Shown here piece after piece: positions 9,116 to 17,127 of a DNA stretch of 64,000 bases. The DNA is from Pseudoalteromonas rubra (lineage in GTDB: Bacteria; Pseudomonadota; Gammaproteobacteria; Enterobacterales; Alteromonadaceae), in assembly GCF_005886805.2 (NCBI RefSeq), contig NZ_CP045429.1:3690501-3754500 (forward strand), read 5' to 3'. The notes beneath the pieces are model-generated. The model had not been told where the DNA came from, did not search any database, and was given only the letters and a program-made list of their open reading frames with translations. The position numbers and the translations under genes were made by a program. Position 1 is the first letter of the stretch, and each line of letters begins with the position of its first letter.

Positions 9116-9797
9116 CCATGGGCTCGCAGGGTATATCAAAATCAACATGATAGTGTTCATCATGACGAACCCAGGACGGTTTTTTAGAAAACTGAATATG
9201 GGTTTTCAGATATTCCCCATATTGTGTACTGAACAAGTTTGGCTGTAGTTTAGGATCAAAAATAACGCGCCACAGATCGTGGCCACGACGCTTGGCCTGT
9301 TTGTGCAATACAACAATATGCGCCGCCATCGCTGCATAATCTATCTCCAGGCCGTCAAACTGATCATGCTCATCAAACTCAATGAGATAACCAAACTTGT
9401 TGAACGGATGCGTGGGTAAATGCACTGACTGACCAGCTTCATCAATGACTGGCGTCATAAAATCTACTGATAAACCATTGCGATGGGTTTTGTGTGGCCT
9501 GAACCGCCCACCTTCGGCAAAGCCTGTCTCTGCGTACTTATAGACTTTATCTGGGTGTGTAGTTTCCAGCGCCTGATAAGAGGCTGTCACAATTTCATAC
9601 ACCTCTGAATGCACATAGGTGCGCCCTGCCAGGCGTGCAAGCTGACTGTAACCTTCGAAGTTGTTCCCGGTGTATGGCAGTTCAACCCCGCCGCTCAACG
9701 AGCCCCGTGCCGTTGTGCCATAGCAAATGCTGGTTTTAGCGTGCGCCAGCACAGGTTTAAGCATCATTAATAGCAATAAATAGTGATATTTCATCAC
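9102..9797 (-). CDS. Exported LAS-type murein endopeptidase (MepA/M74-like)
   Basis: 231-residue exported protein (signal peptide MMKYHYLLLLMMLKPVLAHA). It resembles penicillin-insensitive murein endopeptidases, zinc enzymes that cut D-Ala-mDAP cross-links in peptidoglycan. Zinc-site residues typical of the LAS fold are visible: His and Asp in THRNGLSVDFM (about residues 108-118) and the paired HYH near residue 218 (HDEHYHVDF). The N-terminal SICYGTTARGSLSGGVELP segment is also MepA-like. It is shorter than E. coli MepA (274). It stands alone between a convergent peptidase and an unknown exported protein on the same strand 134 nt upstream. A D,D-carboxypeptidase (M15) role is the alternative. 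Confidence 0.78.
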   Translation of the reverse strand: MMKYHYLLLLMMLKPVLAHAKTSICYGTTARGSLSGGVELPYTGNNFEGYSQLARLAGRTYVHSEVYEIVTASYQALETTHPDKVYKYAETGFAEGGRFRPHKTHRNGLSVDFMTPVIDEAGQSVHLPTHPFNKFGYLIEFDEHDQFDGLEIDYAAMAAHIVVLHKQAKRRGHDLWRVIFDPKLQPNLFSTQYGEYLKTHIQFSKKPSWVRHDEHYHVDFDIPCEPMAETG

Positions 9798-9931
9798 GCC
9801 AACATAGCTGTCTTAAGCTGAATAATTACTGACAAAAGCAGATGCTTTTCTTGCTAAAAATGTACCGTTAATCGCTAATTTGCAATGTTCAGCTGGGCCT
9901 AATATCCACAGACCCAGCAGTTTTAAAGGGT

Positions 9932-11095
9932 TTAAGGGAAAGTAACTCTCAGTGGTGTCAGTTTAAACGCCCCCTGCTTTGCCTCGTTAAGGCCCGTCAA
10001 AGCAATAAAGCTGGCTTGAGTTTGGCGCTGATATTCATGCTCAGCATAGCCAAGCTGTTTTGCCTGTTCGGGACTACCAAGAAGGTTGTGTTCAAAAGCA
10101 AAGTTCATCAACCAATACGTCTCACCGTCACGGTAATAGGTATTACGGTTAAGAAATGCCCCATGCTGCAATGGAATGTCCCAGGCAATTTTTGTCTGTA
10201 TCTGCTCCGAACCTGGCGCACTTTGGTAACTTAGCGTGAAAAAGGGTGCCAAAAAAGCTTTGGCATTTTCACGCAGCGACCCCAGCTCGTAAACCGGATT
10301 TGCCCAGTTCCAGACACCGAAGTCGGTTGCCGTAACATTCAAACCGTCTTGCACAACGTCCTCTTTAAACAACAAACGGGTGATATAACCATCTAGTATT
10401 AGCTCTCCCTTGATAGGCAAGATCAGATGTTCAATATCCGCCCAGGGTCCACCATAGCCAGGGTGATCGCCATGACTGTAGTCACAATCCCCAAACCGTG
10501 AGTTGAGGCAATACACAATCTCATTGTCAGCTGAAACCTGATTGAGATCGCTGGGGTGCTGCATCTTCAGCTCATAAGGAAGGTGGTTTGCATCATTGTG
10601 CTGCAATAAGTTCAACAGTTCAGTTCGACTATAAGATAATTGGGTTAAAAACCTCTGCAACTTCCCCCCAATCAGTCGATCGCTATTTACCCATATATTC
10701 AGGGGGTTACTGTCTTGCAACCGGGCCAGTGCCTCACGCACGGGCAAATCTGCTGCCCAGGCTTGTCGCTGGCTCTGACCGCGCTCAGGGAAAAAAGCAC
10801 CACAGTGTAAAGAGCGCTCACCTGAGTAGATATCAAAAAACACAAACTCCAGATCGCTTGCCGCGAAACGCGCCCTAAGATGCGGCTCCCCTTGCTTCTC
10901 TATAACATCAAAACCGAGAAATCGTAACGAGGGGTCTGGGGCCAAAGCGGATTGACTGAGTAAATGCTCGCTCTGTGCACCACTGTGGGTGTTCAGTGCC
11001 ACGCTACATTCGTTTTCCACCAGATGAATACTGGCCAGACTCGCGTGACTGAATACTAAAGTAGTCAAAAAGAAAAAACGTGATAAAACTGTCAT
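9932..11095 (-). CDS. Exported protein of unknown function
   Basis: 387 residues with a signal peptide (MTVLSRFFFLTTLVFSHASLAS), AGGA ribosome site 8 nt before the ATG. The mature protein has an early Cys-containing segment (VENECSVAL), a Gly/Asp/His-rich middle (CDYSHGDHPGYGGPWAD near residues 205-222) and an aromatic-rich C-terminal half. No transmembrane helices and no enzyme motif that I recognise. It lies between the endopeptidase-like gene and the fibrinogen-fold gene, all on the minus strand and all exported, but with gaps of 134 and 364 nt, so they need not be one transcript. Function not assigned. Confidence 0.75.
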   Translation of the reverse strand: MTVLSRFFFLTTLVFSHASLASIHLVENECSVALNTHSGAQSEHLLSQSALAPDPSLRFLGFDVIEKQGEPHLRARFAASDLEFVFFDIYSGERSLHCGAFFPERGQSQRQAWAADLPVREALARLQDSNPLNIWVNSDRLIGGKLQRFLTQLSYSRTELLNLLQHNDANHLPYELKMQHPSDLNQVSADNEIVYCLNSRFGDCDYSHGDHPGYGGPWADIEHLILPIKGELILDGYITRLLFKEDVVQDGLNVTATDFGVWNWANPVYELGSLRENAKAFLAPFFTLSYQSAPGSEQIQTKIAWDIPLQHGAFLNRNTYYRDGETYWLMNFAFEHNLLGSPEQAKQLGYAEHEYQRQTQASFIALTGLNEAKQGAFKLTPLRVTFP

Positions 11096-11459
11096 GATCT
11101 AGTCCTTGAAGTGATTAAATGTTTTTCAGCAGCCATACACTGCTCCCGATAATGCAGCACTGCGTTACTACCGAGCTGAAATTTAACAGCACACAACACA
11201 AACCACACACCAATAAATTAACATTCAACCACCAATCTTAACAATTCAAACCATGAAGCTCATAACGCGCTGTTGCTGCCTGTGCAAATCTGGGGGGGGA
11301 CAGATGATGAGATGATTGTCGTCTTGCGGAAGTCTCGGCAGGGTAACAGACTCTTTAAAAAGAAAGAGTCTGACGGCGCAGCCAATAGGCTCGTTTATCC
11401 ATAAAGTCATGTCTAACGGTAAGAATGAGGCAAATTACTTCACCCCACTTTACTTGCTT
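11096..11459. other. 364-nt intergenic region with G8 tract and hairpin
   Basis: Contains the presumed promoter of the unknown exported protein (minus strand), a run of eight G at 11292-11299 about 200 nt upstream of that start codon, and the perfect hairpin at 11347-11372. No convincing ORF or RNA gene is seen. Confidence 0.5.
11347..11372 (-). terminator. Probable terminator hairpin of fibrinogen-fold gene
   Basis: CAGACTCTTT (11347-11356) and AAAGAGTCTG (11363-11372) form a perfect 10-bp stem with a 6-nt A/G loop, about 90 nt past the stop of the minus-strand gene 11460-12506. No T-tract follows, so termination strength is uncertain. Confidence 0.5.
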
Positions 11460-12506
11460 CTACCGCATCCAAAGTAATGCAAAGGTAGATTTATTCGGCT
11501 CAACGCGCGAAAGACAGGAGGTTGAACCCAACTTATCCGAGTTGTAACTGCCGCGGGCAACCCAACAATGCGTCGTACCATAGAGGTCAATCTGCCAGCC
11601 CACCTGATAGTTGCTGCGATACACATCATCATCCCAGGCCAGATAGTCTGGATTCACACAGCCGACTTTAGCCGTACTGGCGTCATCATAATCGGTGCGA
11701 CAGCTTGGGATCTCTCTCAGCTCTTTCATGTAATCACCTCGGTCAAGGAAGCCCCATGAAAACCGGATCAGATCTAGCTCTTGCATTGTCAGGTTGTCAG
11801 CAAAGGCATTTTTATTGTTATTACAACCGGCTCCCACTGGACAAGCTATTTGCTCTCGTGCATCCGCAAAACGGCTTAAATCGCCCTGATACAACCACAA
11901 CTTAGTCGGTGCAAGAGGATTAGTTTCAGGGACTGTACCGTAATCTGAAATGCGGGCTTTGCCCCCCGGCTCCGTATTTGGGTAACTTCCAACCAATGTC
12001 CAGCCGCCACCGTGGGTGGTCATATCACAGTACACTGAGAGTGGTTCGTCGTTATCATCGACAATCTGATACACGCCATCACCATTGCTGACACCGGCAT
12101 CCAAAATTTGCTGGCAGGTTCTGAATGCTTCATCAGCCGCATTCGCCATGCCCCAGTCCCCCGCACCGCCATCGTCACTGTGCCAGCTGCCCTGATAATG
12201 TCCTGATGTACCCCGGTGGCCAGAAAAATATTGACTCTGACCTGATACTAGATCGCTCACTTCAAAACGAATACTGGTGCCATTCGAGCTAGTGGAGCCA
12301 GACAGAATTTTGTTCTCTGTCGCGGCGATAAAGTGTCTGCTAAATCCCTGCATCGTAAAATCAAAGGTCAGCTCATTGACCAGTACACCATTGTGATGGT
12401 TATCCATATTGAGTAAGTAGGTGCCATCGAATTGTGTCGATGCCTGATCCGCAAAAGCGCTGCCGCTAAGTACAGCGAGTGATAGTAAAGTCCGATAAGA
12501 GCTCAT
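11460..12506 (-). CDS. Exported fibrinogen C-terminal-like (intelectin/ficolin-fold) protein
   Basis: 348 residues with signal peptide MSSYRTLLSLAVLSGSAFA. Residues ~20-120 form a beta-rich N-terminal domain of unknown type. From about residue 128 the sequence follows the fibrinogen-related pattern: CQQILDAG, GVYQI, VYCDMTTHGGGWTLVGS (the invariant YCDM..GGGW core), then further cysteines (IACPVGAGC, SCRTDYD, VGCVNPDYL, HCWVARG, TSCLSR). Animal ficolins and intelectins use this fold to bind acetylated sugars. Bacterial versions are exported and presumed carbohydrate-binding, possibly for adhesion to animal or algal surfaces. Divergent from the PKS operon, sharing a 193-nt promoter region with it; any functional link is unproven. 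Confidence 0.82.
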   Translation of the reverse strand: MSSYRTLLSLAVLSGSAFADQASTQFDGTYLLNMDNHHNGVLVNELTFDFTMQGFSRHFIAATENKILSGSTSSNGTSIRFEVSDLVSGQSQYFSGHRGTSGHYQGSWHSDDGGAGDWGMANAADEAFRTCQQILDAGVSNGDGVYQIVDDNDEPLSVYCDMTTHGGGWTLVGSYPNTEPGGKARISDYGTVPETNPLAPTKLWLYQGDLSRFADAREQIACPVGAGCNNNKNAFADNLTMQELDLIRFSWGFLDRGDYMKELREIPSCRTDYDDASTAKVGCVNPDYLAWDDDVYRSNYQVGWQIDLYGTTHCWVARGSYNSDKLGSTSCLSRVEPNKSTFALLWMR

Positions 12507-12699
12507 AGTTAAATCCTTAACTTATAAAGAAAATGTACTTTAAAGTCATTTGTTTCACTATTCAATACAAATAGACAATGATAAATACCCTATTCCTTAG
12601 GTGATAATTTAGACTCCTCCAACCTCCCCTGCTTCTCCATTATGTTTTCATAATTATGTATTACGGTTCGATGTAATTATCATGACTAGGCATTGACTC
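12507..12699. promoter_or_regulatory. Divergent promoter region of the PKS operon
   Basis: AT-rich 193-nt gap between the fibrinogen-fold gene (minus) and the first PKS-cluster gene (plus). An imperfect inverted repeat (CATAATTA at 12649-12656 facing TAATTATCATG at 12674-12684) lies 15-50 nt upstream of the TTG start. TGTAAT (12672-12677) could serve as a -10 box but no good -35 at 16-18 nt is seen. The repeat could be an operator; no named regulator site is recognised, and no regulator gene lies in the cluster. Confidence 0.4.
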
Positions 12700-14115
12700 T
12701 TGATACACACACTCTCAGACGACGCCAGCCCGGACCCGTTTCCAGCCATTACCCCTCAGCAGCTGGGCGCCACTTCGTTCAGAGCTGACTATGGCGTTAA
12801 ATATGCGTATGTCAGCGGCGGTATGTATCGGGGCATCGCCTCATCAACACTGGTGATTGCCATGGCACAAGCGGGCTTATTAAGCTTTTTTGGCTCAGGT
12901 GGCTTGTCTGTTGATGTCGTTGAGCATGCGCTAAATGAAATACAAAACACGCTCACAGAGGAACAGAGCTTTGGTCTCAACCTAGTCTGCAACCTGACTC
13001 GCCCAGAGCAAGAACTGGCCCTGGTAGAACTGTGTCTGAAACGCCAGGTTCGTTGTCTGGAAGCCGCAGCCTTTATTCGCATTACCCCGGCATTGGTGCT
13101 GTATCGCCTGCGTGGTCTGACGCGAAATGAGCAGGGCCAGATAGTGTCGGCCAATAAGCTGATGGCCAAAGTGTCACGCCCCGAAGTCGCCAGTGTGTTT
13201 TTAAGCCCGGCCCCGGACAATATCGTTGCCCAATTGCTGGCAAAGAAACACATCACTTTAGAGCAGGCCGAGTTGAGTAAACACATTGCCATGTGTGACG
13301 ACCTGTGTGTAGAGGCTGACTCCGGCGGTCATACCGATCAAGGAATGCCAGCGGTGCTGCTGCCTGCCATGCAACAGTTGCGCGACACACTCAGTGCGCA
13401 GTATCAATTCAACACTGCGCCCCGGGTTGGGCTGGCCGGTGGCATTGGTACGCCGACCTCCGCCGCAGCCGCGTTTATGATGGGGGCGGACTTTATCCTG
13501 ACCGGTTCAATTAACCAATGCACGGTCGAAGCCGACACCTCTGCGGCAGTAAAAACCCTGTTGCAAGACATTAATGTTCAGGACACCGACTATGCCCCTG
13601 CCGGAGATATGTTTGAACTGGGTGCCAAAGTACAGGTACTGAAAAAAGGCGTATTTTTTCCAGCCCGGGCACAAAAGCTGTATCAGCTTTATCAGCACTA
13701 TCCCTCTCTGGATGCCATCCCTACGGTGCAGCGTAGTCAACTTGAAAACAAGGTGTTTAAAAAGACCTTTAATCAAATCTGGCAAGAGACCAGTCAGTAC
13801 TTACATCAGCAAGGACGCAGTGCGGAAGTAACGCGCGCAGAGCAGGAACCTAAATACAAGATGGCGCGCGTATTTCGCTGGTATTTTGCCCACTCAATGA
13901 AGCTGGCATTTGCAGGAGAGACGCAGGAGCGGGTCAATTTTCAGGTTCATACCGGACCTGCACTGGGGGCATTTAATCAGTGGGTCAAAGGCACAGCACT
14001 TGAATCCTGGCAGCAGCGCCATGTCGCCGATATTGCCCAGCAGCTCATGACGGCTACCGCCGCCCTGCTGACGACCCGGACCCGCCTCTGGCTGGCCCCT
14101 GAACACGTCGATTAA
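12700..14115 (+). CDS. Discrete trans-acting enoyl reductase, PfaD/FMN-type
   Basis: 471-residue flavin-dependent enoyl-ACP reductase of the PfaD/nitronate-monooxygenase-like TIM-barrel family. It works in trans on polyketide or PUFA synthases. Seen: an N-terminal ADYGVKYAYVSGGMYRGIAS segment, GLLSFFGSGGL, the CVEADSGGHTDQGMP block near residue 205 and the FMN-phosphate region RVGLAGGIGTPTSAAAAFMMGADFILTGSINQ (about 247-278). The C-terminal half has the helical insert seen in trans-AT ER proteins. Start is TTG with AGG nine nt upstream; the first internal ATG (MYRG) would remove the fold's start. First gene of the cluster, 19 nt before the acyltransferase. The megasynthase has a DH only in module 1, so that module is its likely target. 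Confidence 0.92.
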   Translation: MIHTLSDDASPDPFPAITPQQLGATSFRADYGVKYAYVSGGMYRGIASSTLVIAMAQAGLLSFFGSGGLSVDVVEHALNEIQNTLTEEQSFGLNLVCNLTRPEQELALVELCLKRQVRCLEAAAFIRITPALVLYRLRGLTRNEQGQIVSANKLMAKVSRPEVASVFLSPAPDNIVAQLLAKKHITLEQAELSKHIAMCDDLCVEADSGGHTDQGMPAVLLPAMQQLRDTLSAQYQFNTAPRVGLAGGIGTPTSAAAAFMMGADFILTGSINQCTVEADTSAAVKTLLQDINVQDTDYAPAGDMFELGAKVQVLKKGVFFPARAQKLYQLYQHYPSLDAIPTVQRSQLENKVFKKTFNQIWQETSQYLHQQGRSAEVTRAEQEPKYKMARVFRWYFAHSMKLAFAGETQERVNFQVHTGPALGAFNQWVKGTALESWQQRHVADIAQQLMTATAALLTTRTRLWLAPEHVD

Positions 14116-14134
14116 CCATACAGACGAGGCAAAA

Positions 14135-15211
14135 ATGAAAAGTTATTTATTTCCCGGACAAGGCGCACAATACGTTGGCATGGGTAAAGCCTGGTTTGAG
14201 TTGTTTCCCGAGCAAACCCAGACAGCCAGTGAGATTCTGGGTTACTGCATTAAAACCTTATGTCTTGACGACCCACATAACCAGCTGAACCAGACCGAGT
14301 ACACTCAGCCTGCCCTGTATGTGGTCAGTGCCCTAGCGTTTTTGGCCCATCAGCAGCGCGACCCGATCCCTGCAGATTTTATGGCCGGGCACAGTTTGGG
14401 CGAATACACTGCGCTATTTGCTGCCGGCGCAGTGTCTTTTGAAGATGGCCTGCGACTGGTACAACAACGAGGTGCCCTAATGAGTCAGGTAGACGGTGGC
14501 GCGATGGCCGCGGTGCTGGCGTTAGACGAAGCCACGATCAGAACCTGTCTGACAGAGCATCAACTGGAAACACTGGACATTGCCAATCTGAACAGCCCTA
14601 AGCAAAGCGTACTGTCAGGCCTAAATAACGACATCAGTCGCGCACAACAAGCCATTGAGCTGGCCGGAGGACGGTTTATTAGGCTCAACACCAGCGGCGC
14701 ATTTCACTCTCGCTATATGGCCGGTGTACAGGCTGACTTTGCACGCTGCGTGGCAGAGGTTGAATTCAAAGCGCCCAGCGTGCCGGTGATTGCCAATGTC
14801 AGTGCACGGCCCTACCAGGATCACACTATCCAGTCGCAGCTAATCGCCCAGCTTACCGGTTCCGTGCGCTGGACTGACAGCATTGCCTATCTGCTGGCTC
14901 AGGGTGACATGACTTTTGTCGAACTGGGACCAAAGAAAATCCTCACCAAATTGGTAGCTGAGATTAAGCAGCAAGCAGCCAGCTTGCCTGCATCTAATGC
15001 AGCTAAGACCACGACATTGACGGACCCTACAGCACAACAAATAGAACGCTGGAACCAGTCCCATGGTGTTGGCACTCAGATCAGAGTCGCTCATCTTGGC
15101 GAGCCCTTGCGCACACGGACCCCAGCTATGCTGTTGTTCGGTCACCGCCCCGCGGTGTATGTCGAAGGTGTTCAGGGCTATATCGCACTCGACGAAGCCA
15201 CACCGCTGTAA
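14135..15211 (+). CDS. Discrete trans-acyltransferase, malonyl-specific
   Basis: 358-residue FabD-like malonyl-CoA:ACP transacylase that would load extender units onto the AT-less modules of the megasynthase. Motifs: FPGQGAQYVGMG at the N-terminus, nucleophile GHSLGEYTALFAAGA (Ser near residue 90), catalytic Arg in QQRGALM and GAFHSRYM with the second catalytic His; the F in GAFHS goes with malonate. The AT fold ends near residue 285. A roughly 70-residue C-terminal tail (QIERWNQSHGVGTQIRVAHLG...) follows, as seen in some trans-AT cluster proteins. AGG ribosome site seven nt before ATG; 19 nt after the ER gene and 68 nt before the carbamoyltransferase. It is the only discrete AT seen in cluster 1. 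Confidence 0.94.
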   Translation: MKSYLFPGQGAQYVGMGKAWFELFPEQTQTASEILGYCIKTLCLDDPHNQLNQTEYTQPALYVVSALAFLAHQQRDPIPADFMAGHSLGEYTALFAAGAVSFEDGLRLVQQRGALMSQVDGGAMAAVLALDEATIRTCLTEHQLETLDIANLNSPKQSVLSGLNNDISRAQQAIELAGGRFIRLNTSGAFHSRYMAGVQADFARCVAEVEFKAPSVPVIANVSARPYQDHTIQSQLIAQLTGSVRWTDSIAYLLAQGDMTFVELGPKKILTKLVAEIKQQAASLPASNAAKTTTLTDPTAQQIERWNQSHGVGTQIRVAHLGEPLRTRTPAMLLFGHRPAVYVEGVQGYIALDEATPL

Positions 15212-15279
15212 CTAAAGACAAGATTATGCCCCGGCACAGGCCGGACACAGAATAACGACCCAACTTTTGGACTGAAACG

Positions 15280-17019
15280 ATGAAATACTATATTGGCCTT
15301 GCCACCTCCTTTCATGATCCTGCCATTGCGATTGTCAATCAGCAGGGTGACGTGATTTTTGCCGAAGACGCCGAGCGTTTTCTGGGCTACAAACGTGGTC
15401 TGTACTGCCTGCCGGATAACCCCTATTACATCGAGGAAGTGCTTAAAACCTATTGCAGTGACTGCACCGAGCTGGTGATCGCAAAAACCTGGAGCAAAGG
15501 CCGCGAGAAAAGTACCAACATTCTTGAAAATGTGGTGCTGAGCATACTCGAGACTTTCTCGTTTAATATCGACGTGAACACCCGCGATATCAAGGATCAG
15601 TTCTACTTTGCCAGAGCCTCACAGGCAGCTGCGGGACGCACCTTGTCACGCTTTTTTGAAGCCTCATGCCGCAACTTTATCGTGGGTAACTACCGCAATA
15701 AAAAGCCCACTGAAGTACGCTATTTCGATCACCACCTCACACATGCCGCCAATGCCTGTTTTAACAGCCCATTCAGCGAAGCGTCGTGCCTGGTGGTAGA
15801 CGGCATGGGTGAGAAAAGCAGCATCGACTACTTCACCTACAAAGATGGCAAGATCACACCTGCACCCATCAAGGTAAAGCGCTCGTTCAAAAGTCTGGGC
15901 CTGTTTTACACCATTATTTGTGAAAACCTGGGCTTCGATCCACTCAAGGGCGAAGAATGGAAGGTGATGGGCCTGGCGCCTTATGGTAAAAAAGATCAGA
16001 AGATTTATGATCTACTGCGCGCCTCTTTGCAGGTGAAAAACGGCAACTTCGTGGTACCGAAAAACCTTAATGCCATCATGAAAGAGATCAAAGCCATGGC
16101 GCGCGAGCCGGGCGAATCCATCGAAGCCTACAAAGATTTTGCCTACACCGGACAACTGGTATTCAGCGAAATCTTTATGGATCTGATCGATGCCATCTAC
16201 GAGCATGCCCCGTCGAAAAACCTCGCAATTTCCGGCGGCTGCGCACTGAACTCCTCCTTTATGGGCACCGCGCTGGCGAAATCCAAATTTGACAACATCT
16301 TTGTGCCATCCGCCCCGGCAGATGATGGCAATGCCATTGGTGCCGCCTTGTTGTGCTACCAGCAGGATAACCCAAGCTGGCAGCCTTCTACGCAAATTCA
16401 GAGCCCCTACACCGGCTCAGAAGTGAAGCAAAAGTCACTGGATAAACTGCACCGTTACAGCCACCTAAAGGCCACCGACTACGGCGAAGACGTATACAAG
16501 AAAACCGCAGAATTCCTGGCTCAGGGGAAGATCATCGGCTGGGCGCAAGGTCGTGCTGAGTTTGGTCCACGCTCTTTGGGCAACCGCTCAATCCTCGCCA
16601 ACCCATGTCTGGTGGACATTAAAGACACCGTGAACGCCCGGGTTAAGTTCCGCGAAGAATTCCGCCCGTTTGCACCGTCGATCCTGCATGAATATGGCGA
16701 CGAGTACTTTGAGGATTACCAGGAATCTCCATACATGGAGCGTACTTTGGTGTTTAAAGAAGCGGTGCGCGATAAAGTCCCAGGCGTAGTGCATGTCGAC
16801 AACACAGGTCGCCTGCAAAGCGTGAAAAAGGAATGGAACGCGCCATACTACAAACTAATCGACAGTTTCCGTGAAATCACTGGCGTGCCGGTGCTACTAA
16901 ACACCAGCTTTAACATCATGGGTAAGCCCATTGTCCATTCCGTTGAGGACATGCTGGCGGTGTTCCTGATGTCAGGCATTGATGTGCTGGTGATCAACAA
17001 CACCATTTACGAGAAGTAA
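15280..17019 (+). CDS. O-carbamoyltransferase (NodU/CmcH/TobZ family)
   Basis: 579-residue carbamoyltransferase of the family that uses carbamoyl phosphate and ATP to form a carbamoyl-adenylate and transfer it to a hydroxyl. The N-terminal Kae1-like domain starts GLATSFHDPAIAIV, with an HHLTHAANA metal-site block near residue 150 (YFDHHLTHAANACFNSPF). It continues with VVDGMGE, GEEWKVMGLAPYG (about 228-240) and LAISGGCALN (near 310). The C-terminal YrdC-like part carries GRAEFGPRSLGNRSIL (about 425-440) and FREEFRPFAPSIL. It is full length with no missing motif. Located between the trans-AT and the megasynthase, so it likely decorates a hydroxyl formed by one of the active KR domains or by the terminal reductase. 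Acceptor unknown. Confidence 0.93.
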   Translation: MKYYIGLATSFHDPAIAIVNQQGDVIFAEDAERFLGYKRGLYCLPDNPYYIEEVLKTYCSDCTELVIAKTWSKGREKSTNILENVVLSILETFSFNIDVNTRDIKDQFYFARASQAAAGRTLSRFFEASCRNFIVGNYRNKKPTEVRYFDHHLTHAANACFNSPFSEASCLVVDGMGEKSSIDYFTYKDGKITPAPIKVKRSFKSLGLFYTIICENLGFDPLKGEEWKVMGLAPYGKKDQKIYDLLRASLQVKNGNFVVPKNLNAIMKEIKAMAREPGESIEAYKDFAYTGQLVFSEIFMDLIDAIYEHAPSKNLAISGGCALNSSFMGTALAKSKFDNIFVPSAPADDGNAIGAALLCYQQDNPSWQPSTQIQSPYTGSEVKQKSLDKLHRYSHLKATDYGEDVYKKTAEFLAQGKIIGWAQGRAEFGPRSLGNRSILANPCLVDIKDTVNARVKFREEFRPFAPSILHEYGDEYFEDYQESPYMERTLVFKEAVRDKVPGVVHVDNTGRLQSVKKEWNAPYYKLIDSFREITGVPVLLNTSFNIMGKPIVHSVEDMLAVFLMSGIDVLVINNTIYEK

Positions 17020-17127
17020 CCCAGTGGCAGCCACGGTATCCAGGTGGCTGCCCGATTGAGAAAGACCCGCGCAACGCTCAAGCAACAGCGTCCGCGCAGC
17101 CCGACTAGACGTTTATCGAGACAGACC

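Noticed and set aside
17044..17127. GTG start giving a 28-residue longer megasynthase
   Set aside because: The extension is Arg-rich with no PKS resemblance. The ATG at 17128 is a short, normal distance before the first KS.
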